Shown: piece after piece, positions 31,856-40,861 of the stretch
Position numbering within the stretch: the first letter of the stretch is position 1
How the letters are laid out: every line of letters begins with the position of its first letter
From: DATMER01 sp035536935
GTDB taxonomy: Bacteria > Acidobacteriota > Thermoanaerobaculia > Multivoradales > UBA5704
Assembly (NCBI GenBank): GCA_035536935.1
Contig: DATLNC010000143.1
Span: forward strand, 1 to 64,000
DNA: 64,000 bases
Direction: 5' to 3'
Program-made: the position numbers and the translations under genes
The notes under the pieces: model-generated
The model's database searches: none
What the model saw: only the letters and a program-made list of their open reading frames with translations
Told to the model about the DNA's origin: nothing

Positions 31856-34818
31856 TGCGCCACCCTCTCGTCCTCCTGGCTCTGGCCCTCTGGTCGGCCC
31901 GCGCTGTCGCTGCCGGCCTGCACGTGTGCAATGTGGAGGATGTGACGGGCCAGGGCGCCAAAGTCCAGAGGGTGGACGGTCGCACCGATCCCCTCCTCCC
32001 CTATACACCCCTGGTGAACGGCGACCGTATCGTGATCCAGGGCTCCGCCCAGGTGACGGTGCGCTGCGGCAGCCAGACGCATGTCCTGACCCAGGACAAG
32101 GACCCGGTCTGGACAGCCCACAGCGGAGACGCTCCCCCCGGCCGTATCGCAAACCTGATGGCCTGGATCAATGAGCTCTTCAGCACGGCGGAGCAGCACG
32201 GCGCTTCGGTCGCCAGCCTGCACATCCGCGGCGACAAGGAACCGCCATCGCTCCCACTGCTCGCCGGCGCGGACGGCGCGTTCGCCGCGGGCCGGACCTC
32301 CCTGGCCCTGGCTTGGACCGGCGGCGCTGCTCCCTACTCCGTCCGGGTTTACCGTGCCGCCGACGGTCTCACGGTGCTCGCCGCCGAGCAGGTCTCTGAG
32401 CTCCGGACCCTCCTCCGCGGGAAGGAGCCGGTCGCCCCCGGCCGCTATGAGCTGGAGGTCCGCGACTCGCTCGGCAGGACCGCCGGCGCCCCCCTGGAGG
32501 CTCTGAGGTCCGAGGCCCTGCCCGAGGTACCCGCGGCCTTCGCTCCCAACGGTGAGAAGGACCTCGTCGGCCGCACGATCGAGGCGGCCTGGCTGGCGGC
32601 GCACGCGGACGGGCGTCTGGCTCTGGAGGCCTATCAGCGGGTGGCGGAGATGGCGCTCTCGCACGACGCCGCCCGCCGTCTGCGGGACGCCTTCGAGGCC
32701 GGGCTGCGTCCCACCCCTCCGCCGCCGCTGCCGGATGAGGGTCGCGCCCCCGGACGCGCCCTCCTGATCGGCTGTACCCGCTATCCCAACCTGGACCCGA
32801 AGCGGTGGCTGGAGGGGGGCGAGAACGACGCGCTCCTGATGCGGGATCTCCTGACCGGCAGATCCTTCCGCTTCGATCCGGCGAAGGTCTCGGTTCTGGC
32901 GGGATGGCCGGCCGATCCCCGGTTGCGGCCGACGCGCGAGAACATCGTCAGGCAGATCGAGCGGCTGACCTCGGCCGTGATTCCCGGGGAGATCGTCGTC
33001 CTGTTCCTGGCCGGACACGGCAGCCAGGAGCCTTCGGATGGATCGCCGGACGACCCTGAGCCCGACGGCTTGGATGAGATCTTCCTGCCGGCCGACGTCA
33101 AGGGTTGGAACGGGCGACAGGGACAGGTCGAGAATGCCATCCGCGACGACGAGATCCGCCATTGGGTTGAGGCGCTCCGCGGCCGCGGGGCGCTCGTCTG
33201 GCTCCTGGCCGACGCCTGCCATTCGGGGACTCTGCTGCGCGGAGCCCCGGCCGAGGTGGAGCGGGAGAGGCGGCTCCCACCGGATCTCCTGGTGCCGCCA
33301 GAGGTGCTTGCCGTGGCCCGGAGGCACATTTTAAACGACGCCCCGGTAGACTCGGGTGTCTTGGACGTCCCGACCGGAGCCGGGAACATCGTCGCCCTCT
33401 ACGCCTCCCGGCCGGAAGAGACGACGCCAGAGATGCGCCTGCCCGATCCGGAGAGCCCCTGGCACGGCCTCCTGACGTGGACGGTGGCCGAGACCCTCAG
33501 CCAGAGCGAGAGCCCGCTGACCTACCGCGAGCTCGCCGAAAGGGTCACCGCCCGCTACCGGGCCATGCCCCGCTTCTCACCGAATCCCATGATCGTGGGA
33601 GACCTGGACCGCAAGGTTCTCGGGCTCGAGTCGTGGCCGGAGAGGCCGAGGATCCTTCTCGCCGGCGAAGCTCCGGAAGCGCCGGGCAAGCTCCGCGTCC
33701 GCGCCGGAAGCCTGCTTGGTATACGCCCCGGAAGCGTGCTCCGGGTCTACCCTCCCGCGGGGGCGCCCCAGGCCGACCGTGCTCTCGGGCATGTTCGGAT
33801 CGTGAGCGCCGGAGCGCTGGAGGCACTGGCGGAACCCGTCTCCTTTGATGGGCTGCCGGCGCCTGCCTCGCTGCCCCCAGGCTCACGGAGCTCGCCGGTG
33901 TTCCTGGACTACGGCGATCTGACCCTGAAGGTGGCCGTCCAGGTCCAGGAGCCCGCGCCGCCAGGGAGAGTCGGGCCGGAGCCGGTCACCCAGGTCCCGG
34001 GGGCTGGACCATCCGAGATCGAGGCGGCGCTGGCGGGTATGCCGCGCCTGGTGGAACGGGTCGCCGATCCCGCGAGGGCGGACTGGTTCGTGCGCCAGCG
34101 CGGCACGGAGATCCTCCTGGTCCCGGCCTCAGGCTGGCCGGGCATGGTGGAGCCCCAGGGATTTGCGGTCGGCCTCGCCGGCAACGCGGCTCGGGAGCTT
34201 TCCGGCGCTCTCCAGAGGATCGCCCGCGCTCACGCCCTTCTCGCGGTCGCCGGAGAGGCTCTGCGCGGCGGCGGCCGTGCGGAGCGTGCGGAGGAGGTTG
34301 GCGTTCGCCTCGACCTCCTCCGTTTCCCGAAGGATGGAAGCGGACCAGGCGAGTCCGTCTCTTTCGAGAGGAACGGGCGCATCCTCCGGCTCGGCGACCG
34401 CGTGGCCTTCCGGATCGCCAATCCATACCTTCATCCCGTGGACGTGACGCTCCTCTTCATCGACAGCACCTACGGCATCGAGCCTTTCTATCCCCGGGCC
34501 GGCGAATACAACCGGCTGGGTCCGGGCGACTCGAGCCTCACCGAAGTCTTCCGCGTCGAGAGGAAGGCCGCGGGGCCGGAGCAGGTGGTCGCCATCGCCG
34601 TGCGGAGCGGGAACGGCCAGCCCGTCGACTTCAGCTACCTGGCGCAGCCGGCGCTCGACCCGGCGCGGACGCGGGAGAGCAACGGCAGCGTCTCCGCGCT
34701 GGCGCAGCTCCTCGAAAGCGCCCTGTTCGGAACGGGACAGGCCCGGTCGCCGAAGGTCATGGAAGCAGAGGGATATTCGATCTCCCTCCTGAGCTGGACC
34801 ACGGAGGCCGCGCCATGA
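31855..34818 (+). CDS. Exported caspase-like (peptidase C14) protein with DUF4384-type C-terminus
   Basis: A 987-residue protein with a signal peptide (MRHPLVLLALALWSARAVAA). Residues 25-90 look like a FecR-type beta domain (VNGDRIVIQGSAQVTVRC). The caspase p20 core (about 300-520) has catalytic His388 in FLAGHGSQ and Cys455 in ADACHSGT. The C-terminal part contains RLGDRVAFRIANPYLHPVDV and FIDSTYGIEPFYP, as in DUF4384. Clan CD proteases of this type are usually cytoplasmic; this one is predicted to be exported. It overlaps the upstream CHASE2 and downstream CHAT genes by 1 and 4 bases. Confidence 0.9.
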   Translation: MRHPLVLLALALWSARAVAAGLHVCNVEDVTGQGAKVQRVDGRTDPLLPYTPLVNGDRIVIQGSAQVTVRCGSQTHVLTQDKDPVWTAHSGDAPPGRIANLMAWINELFSTAEQHGASVASLHIRGDKEPPSLPLLAGADGAFAAGRTSLALAWTGGAAPYSVRVYRAADGLTVLAAEQVSELRTLLRGKEPVAPGRYELEVRDSLGRTAGAPLEALRSEALPEVPAAFAPNGEKDLVGRTIEAAWLAAHADGRLALEAYQRVAEMALSHDAARRLRDAFEAGLRPTPPPPLPDEGRAPGRALLIGCTRYPNLDPKRWLEGGENDALLMRDLLTGRSFRFDPAKVSVLAGWPADPRLRPTRENIVRQIERLTSAVIPGEIVVLFLAGHGSQEPSDGSPDDPEPDGLDEIFLPADVKGWNGRQGQVENAIRDDEIRHWVEALRGRGALVWLLADACHSGTLLRGAPAEVERERRLPPDLLVPPEVLAVARRHILNDAPVDSGVLDVPTGAGNIVALYASRPEETTPEMRLPDPESPWHGLLTWTVAETLSQSESPLTYRELAERVTARYRAMPRFSPNPMIVGDLDRKVLGLESWPERPRILLAGEAPEAPGKLRVRAGSLLGIRPGSVLRVYPPAGAPQADRALGHVRIVSAGALEALAEPVSFDGLPAPASLPPGSRSSPVFLDYGDLTLKVAVQVQEPAPPGRVGPEPVTQVPGAGPSEIEAALAGMPRLVERVADPARADWFVRQRGTEILLVPASGWPGMVEPQGFAVGLAGNAARELSGALQRIARAHALLAVAGEALRGGGRAERAEEVGVRLDLLRFPKDGSGPGESVSFERNGRILRLGDRVAFRIANPYLHPVDVTLLFIDSTYGIEPFYPRAGEYNRLGPGDSSLTEVFRVERKAAGPEQVVAIAVRSGNGQPVDFSYLAQPALDPARTRESNGSVSALAQLLESALFGTGQARSPKVMEAEGYSISLLSWTTEAAP

Positions 34819-37800
34819 GGAGAACGCTCGTCCTCCTGCTGGCCGGCTCGTTCCTGCTCTCCTGCCGTCCGGTCCAGCCGCCGGCTCCACCGGGCATCCC
34901 GCCTGAAGCCCGTGCTCGGCGGGCGGACGATCTCGACGCCGAGCTGACCCGTCTCCTGGAGGGCGGCGGCCTCGCCTCGGCCGTGGAACGCTACCCCGCG
35001 GCCGTGGCCGCCCGGGAGGAGCTGCTGGCCGGCCGGCCCCTGGAGCTGGCCAGCTATCTCGACGACCTCACCGGCCGCTTCTATTTCGCGCCGGGAGCGA
35101 CGCCGGAGGTCCGGAAGGTCGCGGAAACGCTGCTCTGGCGCGCGTACGAGCTGCGCCGGGCAGTCCCGGGAGAGGGGGAGCTGGCCGCGGCCTCCACTCT
35201 CTCGGACCTCGCCACCTTCTATTACGACAACGGCCAGTGGCAGCGCGCAGAGGAGCTGGAGAATCAGGCGCTGCAGATCCGCAGGGACAAGCTCCCGGCG
35301 AACGATCCCCTGGTGGCGAAGAGCCTCGGCGAACTCGGAGCCATCTACTACCGCCAGGGGCTTTACGCCAAGGCGGAGCCTCTTCTCGCAGATGCCGTCA
35401 GGATCCGGAGGCAGGCGGAGCCGCCCGATCCGCTCGCCCTGGCGGAAGCGCTCAATACGCTCGCCGAGGTCTATCGCGCGCGGGACCGCTACGGCGACGC
35501 CGAGGAGCTCTTCCGGGAAGCTCTGACGCTGGCCCGGCCGGCGGAGGGCGACGAAGCCCCGCTCGTCGCCGAGATCCTGAACAACCTGGCCGGGGTATAC
35601 AGAGACCAGAGCCGCTACGAGGAGGTCGAGCCGCTCCTCGCCCAGACCCTGGCGATCCGGGAGCGCCATGCCGGCGACGACCCTGTGAGCCTGGTCCTCG
35701 CCTACCTGAATCAGGCGGACATCTTCCGTCTCCAGGGCCGCTATACCGAGGCCGAGAGCCTCTCCGTGCAGGCTCTGGAGAGGGGCCGCGAGCTCCTCTC
35801 TCCCGACGATCCCAATCTCGCCTGGTACCTCGACCAGGTCGGGCAGGCCTACGCCGAGGCCGGCCGGTACGACAAAGCCGAGCCGCTCTACAAAGAGGCG
35901 ATAGTCGTGGTCGAGCGCACCCTGCCGCCGGACCATCCGCTGACCGCGCAGGTTCTGAACGACTTCGCCCGCATGCTCCGCCTCGCCGGGCGCTGGCACG
36001 AGGCCGAGCAGCACTACCTGCGAGCGCTCGGCATCCGCCAGCGGGCCCTCGGCGATCATCCCGAGACCGCCACGACCATGACCCAGCTCGCCCGCTGCCT
36101 CTTCCTGGAGAACGACGACGGCCGCGCCATGGAGCTGGCCGAGAAGGCTCTCGGGGTCCTGACGAAGACCAGCGCCTATCCCGAGGCCCGGGTCGACGCC
36201 CAGGCGCTGAAGGCGGAGATCCTGAAGCGCCGCGGAGATGCCGGTTCCGCCATCGCCGCCCTGGCCGATGCCCTGTCCGGCGTGGAGGACCTGCGCCCGC
36301 ACACCGGCGGCGACGAGCGGCTCCGGGCCGAGTTCCTGGGCCGCTATCTCGGCTACTTCAACGAGATGGTGGCCTGGCAGGTCGAGGCCGGAGATCCGGC
36401 CCGGGCTCTGGAGTACGCGGAGCGCGCCCGCGCCCGGGTGCTGCTCGACCAGCTCGCCGCCGGGCGCGTGGACCTGCTGCGCGGGATTCCGGCCGAGGTG
36501 CTCCAGCCTCTGGAGCGGCGCCGGTCGGAGCTGCGCGCCGTGCTCGCCGAGCACCAGCGGCGCCTCACCCTGCTCTCGTCGCGGACGGACCTCTCCGAGG
36601 AAGAACGGCTGCGCCAGACCGCGGAGCTGGAGAGGCAGATCGACGAGGCGAGCCGCGAGCACCAGCGGGTGCTCAACGAGATCCGCAACGCCAGCCCCCT
36701 GTGGAGCGAGGTGATCACCGCCGGCGGCCAGCCGGTGCCCATTCCGGCCCTGCAGCGCGAGCTGACGCCGCCCGGGGGACAGTTGCTCCTCTATCAGGTC
36801 GGGGCCGAACAGAGCTTCCTGTTCGCGGTCCCGCCTCCTCCAGGCGAGATCCGTTCGTGGTCTCTGGAAGTCTCTCCGGAAGCGGCGCAGAGCCTCGGCG
36901 TTCCGGCCGGCCACCTCACCTCGGACAAGCTCGACGAAGTCCTCACGGGCAGCCGTGGCGCCGGCGCCAGCCTGGTCCAGATCCTGGGGACCAGCCGCGG
37001 CAGCCTGGAGCCGGAGAAGCCGTTCCCGGCGGCCGAGGAGATCCTGACCCGGCGCCTGCACGCGCTCTGGAGAGTCCTCGTTCCTGCGGACCTGTGGCCG
37101 CAGCTGCGGCGAGCCTCGGAAGTGGTCCTCGTTCCGGACGGAGGGCTGCATCGCCTGCCGTTCGAAGCGCTGGTCGTCTCGCCGGGTTCGGGCGCGGTCC
37201 GCTACTGGCTGGACGACGGCCCGGTCGTGCGCTATGCCCCCTCGGCCACCGCCCTCTACAACGTCCGCAGGAAGGAGAACCGGAGCGCCGGCGGCGAGCG
37301 GCCCCGACTCCTGCTCATCTCGAACCCGGTCTTCGATCTGAAGGAGCTGGCGGCCGTCGAAGCTCCCTCCCGGACCCGCTACGCGCGGGCCGGCGGGAGC
37401 CTGGAGCGGCTTCCGGGTACGGCGCGGGAGGCGGAGGCCATCCAGGGAGTCCTGCGCGGCGGAGTGGAGTCCCTCGCGGGGCTCGCCGCCACGGAATCCA
37501 GAGTGAGGGAGGCTCTCCGCGGAAACCCGAGATACCTCCACTTCGCCACCCACGGGCTGGTCGACGAGGGGCGGAGCGAGCTTCTGGCAGCCCTCGCGCT
37601 GACGCCGCCGCCGGGAGAGGCCCCGGCCGCCGAAGACGACGGGCTCCTCCAGCTCTTCGAAATCTACGAGCTGGACCTGGACAGCGACCTCGCGGTCCTC
37701 TCGGCGTGCAAGACCCACGCGGGCCGCCAGCTCGCAGGCGAGGGGGTCTTCGCCCTCTCCCGCGGCTTCCTCGCCGCCGGAGCGCGGCGGGTGGTCGCCA

Positions 37801-37997
37801 GCCTCTGGCCCGTCAACGACGAGTCGACCGCGGTCCTCATGGGCAACTTCTACGGCCGGATCGCCGAGGCGGAGAGCTCCGGCCGCCGGCCGGACTACGC
37901 CCGTGCCCTGCGGGACGCGCGCCGAGCCCTGCGCAAGGAACCGCGCTGGTCCGCTCCCTACCACTGGGCCCCCTTCGTCCTCTCCGGGGAACCGTGA
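34815..37997 (+). CDS. Lipoprotein with TPR repeats and a CHAT (caspase-like) protease domain
   Basis: A 1060-residue protein. A lipoprotein signal ends in GSFLLSC (Cys17). About ten TPR units (140-480, for example ATFYYDNGQWQRAEELENQA) are followed by a coiled coil (about 530-620) and a CHAT domain (about 740-1060) with catalytic His913 in HFATHG and Cys965 in LSACKT. CHAT is a caspase relative; TPR-CHAT proteins act as signal-activated proteases elsewhere. The last gene of a three-gene operon, coupled by ATGA overlap to the caspase gene. Confidence 0.92.
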   Translation: MRRTLVLLLAGSFLLSCRPVQPPAPPGIPPEARARRADDLDAELTRLLEGGGLASAVERYPAAVAAREELLAGRPLELASYLDDLTGRFYFAPGATPEVRKVAETLLWRAYELRRAVPGEGELAAASTLSDLATFYYDNGQWQRAEELENQALQIRRDKLPANDPLVAKSLGELGAIYYRQGLYAKAEPLLADAVRIRRQAEPPDPLALAEALNTLAEVYRARDRYGDAEELFREALTLARPAEGDEAPLVAEILNNLAGVYRDQSRYEEVEPLLAQTLAIRERHAGDDPVSLVLAYLNQADIFRLQGRYTEAESLSVQALERGRELLSPDDPNLAWYLDQVGQAYAEAGRYDKAEPLYKEAIVVVERTLPPDHPLTAQVLNDFARMLRLAGRWHEAEQHYLRALGIRQRALGDHPETATTMTQLARCLFLENDDGRAMELAEKALGVLTKTSAYPEARVDAQALKAEILKRRGDAGSAIAALADALSGVEDLRPHTGGDERLRAEFLGRYLGYFNEMVAWQVEAGDPARALEYAERARARVLLDQLAAGRVDLLRGIPAEVLQPLERRRSELRAVLAEHQRRLTLLSSRTDLSEEERLRQTAELERQIDEASREHQRVLNEIRNASPLWSEVITAGGQPVPIPALQRELTPPGGQLLLYQVGAEQSFLFAVPPPPGEIRSWSLEVSPEAAQSLGVPAGHLTSDKLDEVLTGSRGAGASLVQILGTSRGSLEPEKPFPAAEEILTRRLHALWRVLVPADLWPQLRRASEVVLVPDGGLHRLPFEALVVSPGSGAVRYWLDDGPVVRYAPSATALYNVRRKENRSAGGERPRLLLISNPVFDLKELAAVEAPSRTRYARAGGSLERLPGTAREAEAIQGVLRGGVESLAGLAATESRVREALRGNPRYLHFATHGLVDEGRSELLAALALTPPPGEAPAAEDDGLLQLFEIYELDLDSDLAVLSACKTHAGRQLAGEGVFALSRGFLAAGARRVVASLWPVNDESTAVLMGNFYGRIAEAESSGRRPDYARALRDARRALRKEPRWSAPYHWAPFVLSGEP

Positions 37998-38007
37998 GGT
38001 CAGGTCC

Positions 38008-38033
38008 GTCCAATGTAGATGTGGCTATTGGAC
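38008..38033 (+). other. Hairpin after the CHAT gene
   Basis: GTCCAAT (38008-38014) and ATTGGAC (38027-38033) form a perfect 7-bp stem 11 bases after the CHAT stop. There is no T-run, so it may be a weak terminator or processing site rather than a full terminator. Confidence 0.35.
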
Positions 38034-38076
38034 ACCTCGATTCCGGCCCCATAGGCTTTAGAAAAAAGAGGCTGTC

Positions 38077-39459
38077 ATGAGAAGGAACTGGTACTTGCTC
38101 GCTTTGAATCTCGTGCTGCTGGCCATGCCCGCCGGAGCGGACGTGCTGGGCAGTAAAAAGGTATCCAGGATCTATGAGACCGCTGGAGCCTGGTGCCAGA
38201 TCCCCTACAGCAATCGTAGCGACTTCGGCGGGCCAGTGGTACAACCCGTTTCGGAGCTCTTGGTCTTCGAGGCTACCGGGACGGCCGCGACGATCGTTCT
38301 CGAGGCGAAAAACCTGACCAACAATGGCGCATGGCAGGCCAATGCGATCGACAACTTCGTGGTGGCCAGGAGCGACGTCTTCCCAATCGATACGCTCTGG
38401 CAGGACGGAGGATGCTTCTCCAGCCTGCCGGTGTACTTCAACTTCCCCCAGCTCGAAAACGATCCGCGGATTCACTTCGCCGACCCTTTCATCAACGCTC
38501 CCCGGCCGGAATGGACGGGGCTCGGAGCCCCGGGACCCCATTGGGTCCTTGCTTCGTCCAACCTGCCGTACTTTTCTCTCCACCCCAATCAGGAGAACGG
38601 CGCGCTGCGCTTTGCCGATAGCAACGGCCCCGCCATCCCTTCGACCAGCATAACCCTGACGGATCTCATTCCGGGTGAAGAATACGGGATCTCTTTCTGG
38701 TGGTACACGTCAATACCCGAACCGGGCTCGCGGCCCGAGATCTCCATCCTGGTTTTGGACACTCCCCGCCTCACGGGCAGCCCACGGTCCGACACGATCA
38801 CCGCACCGGCGGGTCTCCAGGCATGGGACTACTTCTATGTCGACGTTCCCGAAGGTGCAGAGAATCTGCAGGTCGACCTCTATGGCCTGTCTGCGGACGC
38901 CGACCTCTACATGCGCTATGGGGACAGGCCCGGTCCTGGTCTACCGATGGACTGCGCTTCCCTGGAAGGGAGAACGGAAAAGGACCAGTGTTGGTTTTCT
39001 CTTCCCGCACCGGGACGTTGGTGGATCGGAGTGACCAACTTCGATTCAGGATCGATCAATTATACGATTCAGGCGACCTGGAAAGAGAGCGGCGGCTTCT
39101 ACACGATCCGGCCCTGCCGGCTCGAGGACACTCGCACCGAGTCGGGATTCCCTCTCCAATCGGGGAACGTCCACTTCCTCGAGGTCGCAGGACTGTGTCA
39201 GGTTCCCGTGTCCGCCAAAGCCGTTTCCCTGAACATCACCGCCGTGAGTCCCTCAGGTTCCGGAGATCTGAGGTTCTGGGAAAGCGGTGTACCCGAACCT
39301 CCGACCAGCACGATCAGCTTCGCTGCCGGACAGAACCGGGGCAACAACGCGATCCTGGGGCTGCCTGCAAACGGGGCAAGGACCTTGTTGGTGAGGCCTT
39401 TCGTGACAGGCAACGGCACGGTCCACCTGATCGTCGACGTGAACGGGTATTTCCAGTAG
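38077..39459 (+). CDS. Secreted surface protein with PPC-like and VNGYF domains
   Basis: A 460-residue protein with a signal peptide (to about residue 21). The middle has a pre-peptidase C-terminal (PPC)-type beta domain: GADLYMRYG-like ADADLYMRYGDRPG, then CWFSLPAPGRWWIGV. The C-terminal 110 residues (TIRPCRLEDTR to VDVNGYFQ) match the repeat-type domain ending VNGYF often found on secreted bacterial proteins. No catalytic domain is visible. It lies 79 bases after the CHAT gene on the same strand and could be a target or partner of the proteases (inference). Confidence 0.8.
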   Translation: MRRNWYLLALNLVLLAMPAGADVLGSKKVSRIYETAGAWCQIPYSNRSDFGGPVVQPVSELLVFEATGTAATIVLEAKNLTNNGAWQANAIDNFVVARSDVFPIDTLWQDGGCFSSLPVYFNFPQLENDPRIHFADPFINAPRPEWTGLGAPGPHWVLASSNLPYFSLHPNQENGALRFADSNGPAIPSTSITLTDLIPGEEYGISFWWYTSIPEPGSRPEISILVLDTPRLTGSPRSDTITAPAGLQAWDYFYVDVPEGAENLQVDLYGLSADADLYMRYGDRPGPGLPMDCASLEGRTEKDQCWFSLPAPGRWWIGVTNFDSGSINYTIQATWKESGGFYTIRPCRLEDTRTESGFPLQSGNVHFLEVAGLCQVPVSAKAVSLNITAVSPSGSGDLRFWESGVPEPPTSTISFAAGQNRGNNAILGLPANGARTLLVRPFVTGNGTVHLIVDVNGYFQ

Positions 39460-39470
39460 GCTCTGAGCCC

Positions 39471-39929
39471 ATGAGACACGGAAAGGCATGGACTCTGGCG
39501 CTGGCGCTCCTCCTCCTGGGCGGATGCGCGGGCACACGGGGGCGCGGTCCCGGCGTGCCCCTGATCACCGAGGAGGAGGCCGCGATGCCTGACGCTCCCG
39601 AGGAGCGCGACCGTCAGGTCTGCGGACCTCCGGAGATCCAGATCCGGAGCCCACTGAACGGAAGGACCTACCCGCCGCCTGTGCCGGTCGAAGTCCGGTT
39701 CATCCCGTCCAGCGGTGCCCGGATCGACCCCTCAACCATCCGCATCGGGCTCATCAAGCTAGGGATGAAAATCGACCTTACGGAGAGAGCCCACGAGTAC
39801 ATCTCGGCGTCAGGGATCTCGCTGCCGAGAGCGGAGATTCCCACGGGAAGATACCGCGTTCAGGTCACCGTGGGAGACAGTTCCGGGAGGAAATGCTCGG
39901 AGACGGTCCAGTTCACTGTGGCTCCCTGA
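39471..39929 (+). CDS. Small lipoprotein with beta-sandwich domain
   Basis: A 152-residue protein. The signal peptide ends LLLLGGC (lipobox, Cys19). The mature part resembles an Ig-like or bacterial surface-domain fold (PVPVEVRFIPSSGARIDPSTI, GRYRVQVTVGDSSGR). It starts 12 bases after the previous gene ends, so the two are likely co-transcribed. The stop codon TGA falls at the start of a 20-bp repeat array. Confidence 0.7.
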   Translation: MRHGKAWTLALALLLLGGCAGTRGRGPGVPLITEEEAAMPDAPEERDRQVCGPPEIQIRSPLNGRTYPPPVPVEVRFIPSSGARIDPSTIRIGLIKLGMKIDLTERAHEYISASGISLPRAEIPTGRYRVQVTVGDSSGRKCSETVQFTVAP

Positions 39930-39942
39930 GACAATCCAGACG

Positions 39943-40440
39943 GAGCCGCTCTGAAGATTTGCGCCGGTCTGAGCCGCTTTGATCCGCCCTGAGCTTGCTG
40001 GATCGGCTCCAAACTTTTCAGATCCGCCCCAAACTTTTTAGATCGGCCCCGAGATTCTTAGACCCGGGCTAAGAACCTTAGATCGGGCCAAATCTTCTTA
40101 GATCCAGTCCTTTGGATCTTGGAACCGATCTAAGAACTTTGGATCGGATTCAAGCCGCTCAGATCGGATCCAAGCTTCTTAGACCGGTCCCAAGAACCTC
40201 AGATCGCATCTAAAGCTTCTTAGAACCAATCTTTCGGATTTTGGGCCGTTCAGAAAGTCCTGGATCGGATTCGAGCCGCTTGGAGCGGATCCAAGACTTT
40301 TCGGATGGGTCGAAGACTTTCCCGCCAGCTCGGAACCATTCGGTTGGCTTCAGAGTGGCTCCAACTCTGTCAGAAACGCCCTGGACGGCTCAGAGGCGTC
40401 CCTCGCCGCTCAGAATGGCGCCCGCCCCCCCAGCCACCCA
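39943..40440. repeat. Degenerate 20-bp tandem array, about 25 units
   Basis: Units starting with GATC/GACC/GAAC-like tetramers recur at 39961, 39981, 40001, 40021, 40041, 40061, 40081, 40101 and 40121, then with small +1 shifts at 40142, 40162, 40182, 40202, 40223, 40243, 40263, 40283 and on to about 40433. The unit is near GATCGGnyCcAAGnnnctTA. Neighbouring units often carry CTAAGAA and TTCTTAG, so units occur in both orientations. It fills the 539-base gap between the convergent genes ending at 39929 and 40469; nothing else is seen there. Confidence 0.85.
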
Positions 40441-40468
40441 GGGAGCCGGACTCCATGCCATGTCGCCT

Positions 40469-40828
40469 TCAGCGAACCCGGCAGTTGAGCGTGGGGGGCC
40501 AGTACCTCCCAAGCTGGCGCGGCCGGCCGGGAAGCGTCTTCGGGGCCGACGCCCGCTCACTGTTCGCGAAAGTCATCCGGGAGTCCGGGAGCCGCGACGC
40601 CCGTTCGGTCGGGAGCTGCCCTGCGCCGACAGGGACGACCTCCGGTTGGCCGAAAGCCTCGCGCCAGAGGTCCAGGGCTTCGCAGGCCGACCCGGCGCGG
40701 CAGGCCGGCGATTGCGCGATGCGCCTCGCCAGCTCGCACGGGTCCTCGGCCGGTTGCGGCCGGTCCGGCGCGGCGGTCGCGGTGAGAGTCGTGGTCAGCA
40801 GGAGTGCGAGAAGGAGCTTGGCTGTCAT
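40469..40828 (-). CDS. Small secreted protein, unknown function
   Basis: A 119-residue protein with a signal peptide (MTAKLLLALLLTTTLTATAA) and a mature part of about 99 residues with four Cys, probably disulfide-bonded. The ATG at 40828 follows a perfect GAGGAGG. No family recognised. It lies just downstream of the HhH-domain gene on the same strand. Confidence 0.65.
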   Translation of the reverse strand: MTAKLLLALLLTTTLTATAAPDRPQPAEDPCELARRIAQSPACRAGSACEALDLWREAFGQPEVVPVGAGQLPTERASRLPDSRMTFANSERASAPKTLPGRPRQLGRYWPPTLNCRVR

Positions 40829-40861
40829 CGTATCCTCCTCTTTGATCTGCCGGGTATTCTA

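Noticed and set aside
34635..37964. Very long minus-strand frame opposite the TPR-CHAT gene
   Set aside because: Reverse-complement shadow of the CHAT gene; low-complexity composition and no known domain.
39943..40440. Possible CRISPR or clustered small RNA genes
   Set aside because: There are no spacers between units and the units are not identical; a tandem array fits better.
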